A DNA stretch of 64,000 nt from an uncultured Psychrobacter sp. (GCA_947501045.1 CANMUI010000007.1:1-64000), one strand, 5' to 3'. Positions 28,669 through 38,101 are shown, numbered from the stretch's first letter. Notes: a model not told the origin generated them from the sequence alone. A program made the numbers and translations.

Positions 28669-29327
28669 GCACTATAAAGGATAAATTATTAACAAAAGCT
28701 CCTTTGTCTACAGCTGTCCCTTGGTGGCAAAAACGGGCGTTTACTATCAGTGTTGCACTATTGGGTTTGGCATTAATTATAGTTACCATGACTATTAATG
28801 TCGCAACATATGAATCCCATCTTGCTACTGGCGAGACAATACTTTTAGAGCTGGCGCCCGTTGATCCGCGCGGTTTTATGCAAGGCGATTATATGGCACT
28901 ACGCTATGCGCTAGAAGATGAGGTATTTGCCGCTTTAAACCAAGATCATGGTCGCCCCCCTAACAATGCAGAGGGCTATATCATAGTGGCGCGAGATAAA
29001 AACAATGTTGGACAATTCGTGCGTTTAGCTGACCCTAAGCTCGATAGTTTGGCTACTATTAATTTAGCAGCTAACGAGATGGTGATCTATTATCGCATTC
29101 GCAATAATACGATGATGCTTGCAACCAATGCTTTCTTCTTCCAAGAAGGTCTTGCCGAGGCTTTTGAAGCGGCAGAATATGGACAGTTTCGGGTTAATGA
29201 TAAAGGGGAGCCATTATTAACGAATATGGTGGATGGTGAGTTTAATATTATTAAAGGCGTAAGTATTGACGATACAGAAAGATTAGACAACTTAGAGAAT
29301 AGGGGTCGCCTAGGTAGTGGTATGTAA
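28665..29327 (+). CDS. GDYXXLXY domain protein
   Basis: The 220-residue protein has one N-terminal membrane segment (about 27-48). A conserved extracytoplasmic domain contains the defining motif GDYMALRY near residue 85, preceded by ILLELAPVDPRGFMQ. The family is named for this motif and regularly follows DUF2157/DUF4401 membrane proteins, as here. The ATG overlaps the upstream stop. Confidence 0.82.
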   Translation: MSTIKDKLLTKAPLSTAVPWWQKRAFTISVALLGLALIIVTMTINVATYESHLATGETILLELAPVDPRGFMQGDYMALRYALEDEVFAALNQDHGRPPNNAEGYIIVARDKNNVGQFVRLADPKLDSLATINLAANEMVIYYRIRNNTMMLATNAFFFQEGLAEAFEAAEYGQFRVNDKGEPLLTNMVDGEFNIIKGVSIDDTERLDNLENRGRLGSGM

Positions 29328-29495
29328 GAGCAGCTGTTTGGTAAAAGTAAAGATTAGTGACTGTATAATTCTATACCGCCCCCAACTAAAGCAACTCATA
29401 ACATGACTTAACCAAAGTTGCCTTGTTAGTAATAAGAACAACTTGCTAAGGTAATCCTGAATTGTTTTATAAATAAAAAAATAAAGGAGATACTT

Positions 29496-30437
29496 ATGCA
29501 AGCCTATCTACTCCACGAAGCTGGCGGCGTTGATAATCTTATCTTGAGCGAGATTGATACCCCTACGCCCAAAGCCGATGAGGTCCTCATCGAGACCAAA
29601 GCCATCAGTATCAACCCTGTCGATGTCAAAATACGCGAGATGCCCAAACTACTTGACCAAGTCTACGGTACTGATAGACCGCTGATTTTAGGCTGGGATA
29701 TCGCCGGCGTAGTCACCGCAGTAGGTCAAGAGGTCACTGATTTTAAAGAAGGCGACAAAGTATTTGGACTGATCAACTTTCCCGGTCACGGCAATGCTTA
29801 CGCCGAATATCTGACGGCGCCGGCAGAGCAGCTTGCCAAGATTCCCGATAATATCTCTTTTGAAGAAGCGGGCGCGACGACGCTTGCCGCTTTGACCGCT
29901 TTGCAAGTACTGGAGCCTAGAATAAAGCCTGGCGATAAGGTGCTGATACATGCAGGCTCCGGCGGCGTTGGCCATTTTGCCGTGCAGATTGCCAAAGACA
30001 TTGGTGCGTATGTTATCTCCACCTCTTCAGCTGACAATAGAGATTTTGTGTTATCACTAGGCGCGGATGAGCATATCGATTATAAAACCCAAGACTTTGA
30101 GGAGATCGTCTCCGATCTTGACTTTGTCTTGGATGCTATCGGCGGTGAGGTACTGGAGAAATCCTTGCGAGTGACTAAAGATGGCAAATCTATCATCTCT
30201 TTGCCTACCCCTGAATTCTCAGACAAAGCTAAAGAGTACGCCCAGCAGCATAATATCGATGTCTCGTTTTTCAATGTAACCTCGAATGGCGATGATATGC
30301 ATACTTTAAAGAAAATGCTCGAGGAGGGCACGCTAAAAACGCATGTATCCAAGACTTTCCCCTTTACAGAATTAGCGGACGCGCATCGTCAAGTGGAATC
30401 CAATCGCACGGTGGGTAAAACTATCGTTAAAGTATAA
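29496..30437 (+). CDS. NADP-dependent quinone oxidoreductase-like MDR protein
   Basis: The 313-residue zinc-free medium-chain reductase has an N-terminal GroES-like domain (VLIETKAISINPVDVKIRE, ILGWDIAGVVTAVG). The Rossmann part is VLIHAGSGGVGHFAVQIAKDIGAYVISTSS. No zinc-lobe cysteines are present. It probably reduces quinones or enones with NADPH. A strong ribosome-binding site AAAGGAG precedes the ATG. It leads a row of five MDR genes but is only distantly related to the next three. Confidence 0.85.
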   Translation: MQAYLLHEAGGVDNLILSEIDTPTPKADEVLIETKAISINPVDVKIREMPKLLDQVYGTDRPLILGWDIAGVVTAVGQEVTDFKEGDKVFGLINFPGHGNAYAEYLTAPAEQLAKIPDNISFEEAGATTLAALTALQVLEPRIKPGDKVLIHAGSGGVGHFAVQIAKDIGAYVISTSSADNRDFVLSLGADEHIDYKTQDFEEIVSDLDFVLDAIGGEVLEKSLRVTKDGKSIISLPTPEFSDKAKEYAQQHNIDVSFFNVTSNGDDMHTLKKMLEEGTLKTHVSKTFPFTELADAHRQVESNRTVGKTIVKV

Positions 30438-30561
30438 GTGTACCTATAAAGATAACCAAACTGCTACTGCCAGCCATTAAGAGAAATTGATAAGGTTGTT
30501 TTGGTTAGCTATTTTTCTAAAAAACAACTTTTCTAAAAACAACATAATAAAGGAAAAAATT

Positions 30562-31539
30562 ATGCGCAGCGCCCTTTATCATCACTTTGGTGAACCCTCC
30601 AATGTATTAAGCCTAGGCGATAGTCCTATTCCAGAGCCTAGTATCAATGAGGTGCGAATCAAGACCATTTTAGCGCCCATTCACAATCACGATTTGTCAA
30701 CCGTACGCGGCACCTACGGTTACAAGCCTAGCTTGCCTGCGATCGGCGGCTCTGAGGCGGTCGGTACTATCGATGCCGTAGGTAAAAAGGTTAAAAAGTT
30801 AAAAGTTGGCGATCGCGTCTCGGTCGCCAATGTGCACAATACGTGGGCGGATTATTTTATCGCGCCCAAGCATTTGGTCTTCCCTATTCCTGATAGCTTA
30901 GATGACGAGGTGGCGGCCCAGCTTATTGCTATGCCGCTAAGCTCTCTGATGCTCCTGGAGTTTTTGGATCTTAGGTACGGTGAATGGGTCATGCACAACG
31001 CTGCCAATGGCGCGGTGGGTAAAAACCTGGCCATCCTCGCCGCCGAGCGCGGTATCAATACCATTAGTATCGTACGCCGTAAGGACGCCAAGGCTGAGAT
31101 GGAAAAGCTAGGAATCAAAAATACCGTATCGACTGACGATGACGACTGGCAAGATCAAATTAAAGATATCGTTGGCAATCAGCCCATTAAAGGCGCGATC
31201 GACTCTATCGGCGGCGAGGCTAGTGGCGAGCTGTTATCCCTGTTAGGCACGGGCGGCACTATAGTCGCGTTTAGTGCGCTATCAGGAAAGCCTATGGCGC
31301 TCAACTCAGGCCAGCTGATCTTTAAAGAAGCCGCTGCCAAAGGTTTTTGGGGCACAAAGACCAGCACTAGTATGGACGTCGATCGCAAACAGCGCCTGAT
31401 CAATGAGCTTACCTCACGCGCTACGAGTGGTAAACTACAACTGCCAGTTGAGGGCATTTATGACTTGTCAGAGGTGACCAAAGCGGTCTCCAAAGAAGTG
31501 CAATCCGGTAAAAACGGCAAGGTTCTATTAAAGCTTTGA
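30562..31539 (+). CDS. MDR family enoyl reductase-like protein, paralogue 1 of 3
   Basis: The 325-residue zinc-free MDR protein begins MRSALYHHFGEPSNVLSLGD. The Rossmann region is VMHNAANGAVGKNLAILAAERG, resembling mitochondrial-type 2-enoyl thioester reductases (MECR) where NAxNxxVG follows the same plan. The start at 30562 has AAAGGA upstream and matches the paralogues; the frame is open back to 30487 without support. Its substrate is not known. The two next paralogues share its ends MR(S/T)A and GK(V/I)L(L/I)K. Confidence 0.82.
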   Translation: MRSALYHHFGEPSNVLSLGDSPIPEPSINEVRIKTILAPIHNHDLSTVRGTYGYKPSLPAIGGSEAVGTIDAVGKKVKKLKVGDRVSVANVHNTWADYFIAPKHLVFPIPDSLDDEVAAQLIAMPLSSLMLLEFLDLRYGEWVMHNAANGAVGKNLAILAAERGINTISIVRRKDAKAEMEKLGIKNTVSTDDDDWQDQIKDIVGNQPIKGAIDSIGGEASGELLSLLGTGGTIVAFSALSGKPMALNSGQLIFKEAAAKGFWGTKTSTSMDVDRKQRLINELTSRATSGKLQLPVEGIYDLSEVTKAVSKEVQSGKNGKVLLKL

Positions 31540-31607
31540 TGGACTATTAAATTTTTCAAACTAAACCAATTTAAATTATTAAAAAATAACTAATAAAGGA
31601 ATACCTT

Positions 31608-32585
31608 ATGCGTAGCGCCACTTATGATCATTTTGGCAAACCTACTGAAGTATTGAGCCTTGGTGATAACCCTGTTCCAGAACCCAAAGCTAACGAAGTG
31701 CGAGTCAAAACCACCCTCGCCTCCATTCATAACCATGATTTGCTTACTATTCGTGGTCAATATGGCTTTAAACCCAAAATGCCTGCGATAGCCGGCTCTG
31801 AGGCGGTTGGCATTATTGACGCTATAGGCGATGAGGTCAAAGATTTAGAAGTCGGACAACGCGTCGCCGCTGCTAGCGTGCAGGCGACGTGGGCAGAATA
31901 TTTCGTCGCCCCAAAAGATATGGTATTTGCTATTCCTGAGAGCTTAGACGACGAGATGGCCGCGCAGCTCATTGCTATGCCGCTAAGCGCGCTGATGATG
32001 ATTGAGTTTTTAGAATTACAACCGGGTCAGTGGGTCATTCATAATGCCGCTAATGGCGCCGTCGGTAAATCCCTTGCCATGCTAGCAGCAGCGCGCGGTA
32101 TTAAAACCATTAACGTCGTACGTAGTCAGGACGCTCTAAAAGAGCTTGCAGACTTAGGCATCAAAAACAATGTCAGTACCTCGGATGACGACTGGAAAGA
32201 GCAAGTTCGTCATATCGTTGGCGATGAAAAGATCAGTGCCGCCGTGGATTCGGTTGGCGGTGAGAATAGCGGCGAGCTGTTATCCTTGCTAGGCCACTAT
32301 GGTACTTTGGCCTCTTTTGGTTTGATGTCGGGTAAACCTATGATGATCAACCCCACCGATATGATTTTCAAACAAGCGCTGATGAAAGGCTTTTGGGGCA
32401 GCAAACTTAGCCAAGAGATGAGCGTCGAGCACAAGAAGCGTCTGATTAATGAGCTGATTGATAGAGCCGTTAATGGTCAATTAAAACTTCCTGTCGAAGG
32501 GGTTTTTGACTTAGCTGATATTACCCAAGCGGTCTCTGGAAAGTTGCAAGCTAGTAAGAATGGCAAGGTATTACTAAAGCCTTAG
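31608..32585 (+). CDS. MDR family enoyl reductase-like protein, paralogue 2 of 3
   Basis: The 325-residue protein is colinear without gaps with the preceding gene: MRSATYDHFGKPTEVLSLGD, NHDLLTIRG, VIHNAANGAVGKSLAMLAAARG and KGFWGSKLSQEM. It lies 68 bp downstream with its own AAAGGA site. The close similarity indicates a tandem duplication. Confidence 0.82.
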   Translation: MRSATYDHFGKPTEVLSLGDNPVPEPKANEVRVKTTLASIHNHDLLTIRGQYGFKPKMPAIAGSEAVGIIDAIGDEVKDLEVGQRVAAASVQATWAEYFVAPKDMVFAIPESLDDEMAAQLIAMPLSALMMIEFLELQPGQWVIHNAANGAVGKSLAMLAAARGIKTINVVRSQDALKELADLGIKNNVSTSDDDWKEQVRHIVGDEKISAAVDSVGGENSGELLSLLGHYGTLASFGLMSGKPMMINPTDMIFKQALMKGFWGSKLSQEMSVEHKKRLINELIDRAVNGQLKLPVEGVFDLADITQAVSGKLQASKNGKVLLKP

Positions 32586-32642
32586 TTTACTGTCAATATA
32601 GGTTATTATTAATTAGGCTATTATCAACATAGGTGATTTATT

Positions 32643-33179
32643 ATGGCTAAAAACGCCCTACAAGCACAGCTGCTAAAAGCTGGATTGGTTGACGATAAAA
32701 AAGCCAAGAAGATAAACAAGCAAGCCAAGCACGCTAAGCGGGTTGGCGATGATACAGAAGCACTAGCGGCCAAAGAAGCGGTAGCAAAAGCGCAAGCGGC
32801 TAGAGTAGAAAAAGACCAACAGCTTAATCAAGAAAAACAGCGGCAGCTAGAAGAAAAAACCCTAAAAGCCAATATCATTCAAATGATTAAGCAGCATCAG
32901 ATTACCGATACCAAAGGCGACGTTACTTATCAGTTTGTCGATGATGCCAAAATCAAGAAAATCTACATCACCCAAAAGCTTTATGATCAAATCGTCGCCG
33001 GTCACGTGGTTATTGCACGTCTAGAAGACGGTTATGCCCTACTACCTTATCCTTTGGCAGATCGCATCAACGAAAAGCAAGAAGGCTTTATCGTTGAATC
33101 CAACGATAAATCAGAGTCGGAGCTGGCCGAAGACGACCCTTACGCCGCTTATGTGATCCCTGATGACTTGATGTGGTAG
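32643..33179 (+). CDS. DUF2058 domain protein (YaiL-like)
   Basis: The 178-residue protein starts with MAKNALQAQLLKAGLVDDKKAKKINKQAKHAKR, which is the DUF2058/YaiL N-terminus. A long charged helix rich in Ala, Lys, Glu and Gln follows (about 30-80), then a compact C-terminal domain VTYQFVDDAKIKKIYITQKLYDQIVAGHVVIARLEDGYALLP. It is cytoplasmic, possibly nucleic-acid or ribosome associated. It interrupts the MDR paralogue row, so it either inserted there or the third copy was added beyond it. Confidence 0.85.
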   Translation: MAKNALQAQLLKAGLVDDKKAKKINKQAKHAKRVGDDTEALAAKEAVAKAQAARVEKDQQLNQEKQRQLEEKTLKANIIQMIKQHQITDTKGDVTYQFVDDAKIKKIYITQKLYDQIVAGHVVIARLEDGYALLPYPLADRINEKQEGFIVESNDKSESELAEDDPYAAYVIPDDLMW

Positions 33180-33231
33180 TTTGGTTTTAGTTTAGCTCCT
33201 TTTATCCACCTAAAAAATAAAGGAAACTCCT

Positions 33232-34212
33232 ATGCGTACTGCAAATTATAATAAATTCGGCAAGCCATCAGAAGTCCTCAGCGTAAGCGACACCCCTACC
33301 CCAGAACCCAAAGATAATGAAGTGCGGATAAAAACAATTCTATCTTCTATTCACAACCATGACCTAGTAACCATCAAAGGCGAATATGGCAACAAGCCTG
33401 ATTTGCCCGCTACTGGCGGCTCTGAAGCTGTAGGCACGATCGACGCTTTAGGTAGTGACGTTAAAGGCTTTGAAAAAGGTCAACGCGTCGTGGTCTCAGG
33501 CGTACAAGGCACATGGGCTGAGTATTTTATCGCCCCTGCGCAAAGCCTGATTCCAATACCGGACGCTATCGACGATGAAATTGCCGCTCAGTTAATTGCT
33601 ATGCCGATGAGTGCTTTACTGCTTATTGAGTTTTTAAACATTAAGCCGGGTCAATGGATCATCCAAAACGCAGCTAACGGTGCGGTCGGGGAATCAATGG
33701 CGATGCTTGCCGCTGAGCGTAATATTAACACTATTAACTTGGTGCGCAGTAAAGAGTCGGAGCAGGAGCTTATCGATCTTGGTATCACTGAAAACAACGT
33801 CATCACTGATAATGATGACTGGAAAGACCAAGTCAAAAAAATCGTTGGTGACAGCAAGATCAGCGGCGCAGTCGATGCTGTTGGCGGACGCTCGGGTGGC
33901 GATTTAGTATCACTACTAGGCAAACACGGGGTAATGGCAGCGCTTGGTGGTATGTCTGGTAAGCCGCTCACGCTTAACCCTAGCGATCTGATCTTTAATC
34001 TATCTCAGGTAAAAGGCTTTTGGGCAGGCGATATGATGCAAGAGATGAGCACGGACGATATGCAGCGTTTAACCCAAGAATTAATTGAGAGCGCAGCTAA
34101 TGGCAAGTTAAATCTTCCTACTGGTGGCGTTTACGACTTAGACGATATTCAAAAAGCGGTCTCTGATGACGTGCAGTCGGACAAAAAAGGCAAGATATTA
34201 ATTAAGCCGTAA
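33232..34212 (+). CDS. MDR family enoyl reductase-like protein, paralogue 3 of 3
   Basis: The 326-residue protein is again colinear with the two preceding paralogues: MRTANYNKFGKPSEVLSVSD, NHDLVTIKGEYG, IIQNAANGAVGESMAMLAAER and VKGFWAGDMMQEMS. It has diverged more, with NAANGAVG retained but the lysine after it changed to Glu (VGES). That may affect cofactor phosphate binding (inference). Confidence 0.82.
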   Translation: MRTANYNKFGKPSEVLSVSDTPTPEPKDNEVRIKTILSSIHNHDLVTIKGEYGNKPDLPATGGSEAVGTIDALGSDVKGFEKGQRVVVSGVQGTWAEYFIAPAQSLIPIPDAIDDEIAAQLIAMPMSALLLIEFLNIKPGQWIIQNAANGAVGESMAMLAAERNINTINLVRSKESEQELIDLGITENNVITDNDDWKDQVKKIVGDSKISGAVDAVGGRSGGDLVSLLGKHGVMAALGGMSGKPLTLNPSDLIFNLSQVKGFWAGDMMQEMSTDDMQRLTQELIESAANGKLNLPTGGVYDLDDIQKAVSDDVQSDKKGKILIKP

Positions 34213-34255
34213 GAGGTTTGCATAAAAATAAATTTAATTAAAAGGAAATAATATA

Positions 34256-35260
34256 ATGTCTAATGATAAAACGTTTAGAGCACTAGTGGTCGAAGAAACT
34301 AGCGACGGCGAGTTTAAGAAAAGTATTCAGGAGCGCAGCGTTAGCGATTTACCTGACAACGATCTGCTTATCGAAGTACACTACTCATCGCTGAACTACA
34401 AAGACGCAATGTCGGCCTCAGGTAATAAAAGAATTACCAAAAACTTCCCACACACTCCAGGTATTGATGCTGCAGGCGTCGTAGTCAGCGACAAATCTGG
34501 TACCTTTGAAAAAGGCCAAGAAGTGGTAATCTTTGGCTATGATTTGGGCATGGATACCGATGGCGGTCTGGGTCAGATGATCTCTATTCCTGCCGATTGG
34601 GCAGTAGCTCGTCCAGAAGCTTTGAGCTTAAAAGAGGCGATGATCTACGGTACAGGCGGTCTAACGGCAGCCTTAAGCGTGCAAAAGCTACAAAAAATGG
34701 GCGCAAAACCTGAAGATGGCCCAGTTGCCGTGACAGGTGCATCGGGCGGTGTGGGTAGTATAAGCATCGCAATTTTAAGTCATTTGGGTTTTGAGGTTAT
34801 CGCCTTCTCAAGCAAAAGCGAGCAAGCCGATCATTTAAAGGAGCTTGGCGCTAAAGAAGTGCGCAACCCTGACACCATTAATGAAGTCGGCGAGAGACCC
34901 GTCGGTCGCGAGCTGTGGGCTAACGCTATTGATACGATCGGCGGCGACTATTTGGCTAACTTGCTCAAACAAACTAAAGCGGGCGGCGCGGTCACCTCTT
35001 GTGGTTTGGCGGCGTCCCCTGAGCTTTCTATGACCGTGATACCATTTATCACCCGCGCGGTATCGCTACTAGGTATTGATTCGGTCTATATTCCACTGGA
35101 AGATAAAAAAGCGATTTGGGAGCGCGTCTCGACCGATATGAAACTGCCTAATCTTAAGCAGTACTGTGAAGAGATTACCCTTGAGCAAACGCCTGAGTAC
35201 CTAGATCGTTTTATGGCAAAAAAGGCTACAGGGCGTTATGTGGTAAATGTGAAGGGTTAG
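34256..35260 (+). CDS. acuI: acrylyl-CoA reductase-type MDR protein (YhdH/AcuI family)
   Basis: The 334-residue protein has the YhdH/AcuI signatures HYSSLNYKDAMSASGNKRITKNFPHTPGIDAAGVV, PADWAVARPEALSLKEAMIYGTGGLTAALSV and VTGASGGVGSISIAILSHLGFEVIAFS. It reduces acryloyl-CoA to propionyl-CoA with NADPH, a detoxifying step. AAAGGAA precedes the ATG. A decayed copy of its last 63 codons lies at 36394-36588, beyond the DUF5996 gene. Confidence 0.85.
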   Translation: MSNDKTFRALVVEETSDGEFKKSIQERSVSDLPDNDLLIEVHYSSLNYKDAMSASGNKRITKNFPHTPGIDAAGVVVSDKSGTFEKGQEVVIFGYDLGMDTDGGLGQMISIPADWAVARPEALSLKEAMIYGTGGLTAALSVQKLQKMGAKPEDGPVAVTGASGGVGSISIAILSHLGFEVIAFSSKSEQADHLKELGAKEVRNPDTINEVGERPVGRELWANAIDTIGGDYLANLLKQTKAGGAVTSCGLAASPELSMTVIPFITRAVSLLGIDSVYIPLEDKKAIWERVSTDMKLPNLKQYCEEITLEQTPEYLDRFMAKKATGRYVVNVKG

Positions 35261-35395
35261 GGTTTTTCGTTTAGCAGTTAGGTAATAATTAATTAGCTAA
35301 ATTTAATCCTCATTTGGAATAAAGCGAATTAACGATCATTTTACGGTATAAATTAAGCTTAATGTTACGTTCTATATTAAACAATGGAGCACTGT

Positions 35396-36343
35396 ATGAA
35401 ACCGACAGTTGATAGTTGGCCTGATATTCCTTATCAAGATTGGAAAGAGACCTGTACGCTATTGCATCTATGCTGTCAGATCGTTGGCAAATACCGATTA
35501 TCGCATACCCCGTGGATTAATCATTCATGGCATACGACATTGTATGTCACGCCACAAGGTTTATCGACAGGATCTGTTCCAGATGGTGATCGCTATGTCA
35601 CTTTGACACTTGATTTTTGTGATCATACATTACGTGCGATATCTGACGATGGACGCTCAGAGGAATTTGCTCTCAAAGACATGAGCGTTGCCGACTTCTA
35701 TGTGCAAACTAAAATGATTGTCGAAGCTGTAGGCGGGACTTTTGATATTCATGAACAGCCGAACGAGTTAGAAGACGCAATTCCTTTTGCTCAAGATACG
35801 AAAACTCGACCTTATAACTCTAATGCTGTTGCCAACTTTCACACAGCGCTAATCCAGATTGATCGAGTGTTTACTCAGTTTCGCTCTGCATTTATCGGTA
35901 AGGTATCACCCTCGCATCTGTTCTGGGGATCGTTTGATCTGGCTGTCACACGGTTTTCGGGTCGTCTTGCACCTCTGCACCCGGCAGGTATTCCGAACTT
36001 GCCAGATAAAGTTGCGCAAGAGGCTTATAGCCATGAAGTATCCTCTGCAGGATTTTGGCCAGGTGGGAGCGGTGTGGATGAGGCGATGTTCTATTCTTAC
36101 ACTTATCCAGGACTGGACGGTTTTGCTGATCAAAAAGTAGAACCAATGGAGGCAAGGTTTGATAAAGACCTTGGAGAGTTTTTGCTCCCTTATGATGCCG
36201 TGCGAACGAGCGACGATCCAGATGCCACGCTTATGGCGTTTCTACAATCAACTTATGAGGCTGCTGCCAATCTCGGTGATTGGGATCGGGAGGCGCTGGA
36301 ATGTGCTCTAGGCAAACCTAACACTCCTCGCAACGTTCATTAA
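35396..36343 (+). CDS. DUF5996 family protein
   Basis: The protein fits DUF5996: SWPDIPYQDWKETCTLLHLCCQIVGKYRLSHTPWINHSWHTTLYVTPQGL, then FDFCDH-like text (LTLDFCDHTLRAIS). FHTALIQIDRVFTQFRSAFIGKVSPSHLFWGSFDLAVTRFSGR and AFWPGG-like SAGFWPGGSGVDEAMFYSYTYP follow. No catalytic function is known. I chose the ATG at 35396 with GGAG upstream. The gene lies between full-length acuI and a decayed acuI 3' end, so it appears to have been inserted at this locus. Confidence 0.82.
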   Translation: MKPTVDSWPDIPYQDWKETCTLLHLCCQIVGKYRLSHTPWINHSWHTTLYVTPQGLSTGSVPDGDRYVTLTLDFCDHTLRAISDDGRSEEFALKDMSVADFYVQTKMIVEAVGGTFDIHEQPNELEDAIPFAQDTKTRPYNSNAVANFHTALIQIDRVFTQFRSAFIGKVSPSHLFWGSFDLAVTRFSGRLAPLHPAGIPNLPDKVAQEAYSHEVSSAGFWPGGSGVDEAMFYSYTYPGLDGFADQKVEPMEARFDKDLGEFLLPYDAVRTSDDPDATLMAFLQSTYEAAANLGDWDREALECALGKPNTPRNVH

Positions 36344-36393
36344 GTTTGTGATTTGTTCAATAGAATGCATCCAATTGGGGGATTACCTTACCC

Positions 36394-36588
36394 CTACTCA
36401 ACATCGATTCGGTATTCATTCCACTGGATGATAAAAAAGCGATTTGGAAGCGCGTTTCTACGGATATGAAACTGTCTAATCTTGAGCAGTACGGTGAGGA
36501 GATCACGCTTGAGCAAACGTTTGAGTACTTAGATCGCTTTATGGCGAGCCAGACAGTTGGTCGTTATGTGGTGAATGTTCAGGGTTAG
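36394..36588 (+). pseudogene. truncated duplicate of the acuI 3' end
   Basis: Reading from 36394, the frame gives 63 codons ending at a TAG (36586-36588), of which 50 match the C-terminus of acuI by hand count. It begins LNIDSVFIPLDDKKAIW and ends GRYVVNVQG. It has no start codon or promoter. Similarity continues for about 15 bases past the stop (GGGTTAGGGTTTTT). It is a relic of recombination, not a gene. Confidence 0.85.
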
Positions 36589-36653
36589 GGTTTTTGGTTC
36601 TATAATTGGTTTTATAATGGCAGTGCTCTTTTGAGATGCTGCTTTTTTTGGAA

Positions 36654-37751
36654 TTATTCATTTTTCTCACAAGATTTTAGACACATTTTAAGGTATTCGA
36701 AGGTAGTATCTTTAATTTTGCATTGCGCTACATGATTATTAATAACTTCAACAAATTTTTGGAAGGTAATATTTTCTGCTAAAGATAAAATAGAAATAAA
36801 GTGAGCAACTATATCAACAAAATATAAATTTACACCCTTTTCGCTCCAAATTTCAGTTAAGTCAATTAGACTGATTCTGCTATTTAAGCTAGCCCTAGGA
36901 CCCATTGCAAAAATGATAGAACAGCTTCCAGCTCTAACAGCCTTTGCTACTGCATGCTCTACATCTTCAGAAGTAAATACCTTGTCTTTTACTTCGATGG
37001 TATAAAGAAGACTATTTTCTTCATAAACGTCTACGTCCAATATTTCATTCGAAGAGGTTCCAGCTTGGTTAACTTTATGAACTTTAACATCGAAGTCTTT
37101 AGACTGAGAAATACCGAGAATACTATATGTTGTCCCTACTAACAGTGCACAAGTCTCTCCTTCAAAAGACTGTTTAGTCAACTCGGTTGCAAGCCTAACT
37201 AACGATGGCTGATACTCTAAATTAGAATCAGAAGATAGAAACTCAACTAAATTCTTTGTATCGCGCTGTAGAATAAAATAGATACAATCTTTTAAGTATT
37301 CTTTGGCTTGCTTGGACGTTTTCAAATTACTCAAGACTTCAATAGTAGCCTTTAATAGCTTAGTGTCTCTACCTTTTCTTACAGAGTTAGATAGACTTAA
37401 CTCACGATACCTAGCAGGTTTATTTAAAAAAGGTTCGTTAGAGCTACCTAATCTTCCCCCTAACATCTCTCTTTCAATAGGAACAACTACTGAATGACAG
37501 ATTGAACGTGCATCGTATGCACCCTTGAGATCTGAGCCTGATTGTAGCGCCAAAGGATTACAATGTGTGTCGGCTGCTTTTGCTACAATTCCTGTAGTTA
37601 GGATGTAACGGTAAGTTAAATGACTACCGAGGATCACTTCCTTTATTTTTTCTAAATTTTTAGTTTTAGGCTTCCAATCATTTTCAATAACCTCAGTTAT
37701 GCTATCCTTCAAAATCTTTCTTGCTCGAGCTGAATCGACGGTGACACTCAT
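36654..37751 (-). CDS. type II restriction endonuclease, SacI family
   Basis: The 365-residue protein resembles, from memory, R.SacI in the blocks LTYRYILTTGIVAKAADTHCNPLAL, ARSICHSVVVP and LGSSNEPFLNKPARYREL. The C-terminal part holds a PD-(D/E)xK-like site: Asp in DVDVYEENSLLYT followed by the IEVKDK Glu-x-Lys, which is typical of nucleases. SacI cuts GAGCTC; the same site is likely but not proven here. The start overlaps the upstream XRE gene by 50 bp, so translation of the nuclease depends on the controller mRNA. It is AT-rich relative to the flanks. Confidence 0.8.
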   Translation of the reverse strand: MSVTVDSARARKILKDSITEVIENDWKPKTKNLEKIKEVILGSHLTYRYILTTGIVAKAADTHCNPLALQSGSDLKGAYDARSICHSVVVPIEREMLGGRLGSSNEPFLNKPARYRELSLSNSVRKGRDTKLLKATIEVLSNLKTSKQAKEYLKDCIYFILQRDTKNLVEFLSSDSNLEYQPSLVRLATELTKQSFEGETCALLVGTTYSILGISQSKDFDVKVHKVNQAGTSSNEILDVDVYEENSLLYTIEVKDKVFTSEDVEHAVAKAVRAGSCSIIFAMGPRASLNSRISLIDLTEIWSEKGVNLYFVDIVAHFISILSLAENITFQKFVEVINNHVAQCKIKDTTFEYLKMCLKSCEKNE

Positions 37752-38043
37752 TTATTTCTATCCATTTTTGGTTAAAAAAGCTTATATCATCATCTGCGAT
37801 AGCTTCGAGTAAATCTAAGAACTCAATAATGTCCAATCTACGCTCAAGTCTCTCAATCTTTGATATGTCTGGCTGAGTAAAACCAAGTTTTTTCGCTAAT
37901 ACTAATTGAGAAACACCTTTCTCTTTCCGAGCTTGAATTAAAATATCAATCGTTTTTTGATACCTGATATCATGTATTGAAGATAATCGATTGGGTTGCA
38001 TTGTTTTATATATCATAATGAAAATATGTTTTAGAAAACTCAT
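37702..38043 (-). CDS. XRE-family controller protein of the R-M system
   Basis: The 113-residue protein has a helix-turn-helix: ARKEKGVSQLVLAKKLGFTQPDISKIERLERRLDI at about 38-72. It is encoded just before and overlapping the nuclease gene on the same strand, the usual place for a C (controller) protein. C proteins repress and then activate R-M transcription so that the methyltransferase accumulates first. The start is uncertain: internal Met codons at 38016 and 38001 are equally possible and no ribosome-binding site is clear. The C-terminal 15 residues overlap the nuclease in another frame. Confidence 0.78.
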   Translation of the reverse strand: MSFLKHIFIMIYKTMQPNRLSSIHDIRYQKTIDILIQARKEKGVSQLVLAKKLGFTQPDISKIERLERRLDIIEFLDLLEAIADDDISFFNQKWIEINECHRRFSSSKKDFEG

Positions 38044-38101
38044 TTGACATTAGTTTTTTAAATATGCCAAAATCGAATATTAATATTATTTAGAGAAAAA
38101 G
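38044..38101. promoter_or_regulatory. divergent promoter/operator region of the R-M system
   Basis: The 58-bp gap between the divergent controller and methyltransferase genes contains a TTGACA -35-like hexamer (38044-38049) and a perfect 12-bp palindrome AATATTAATATT (38076-38087). The palindrome is a candidate operator for the controller protein. The -10 hexamer is not certain. Confidence 0.5.
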
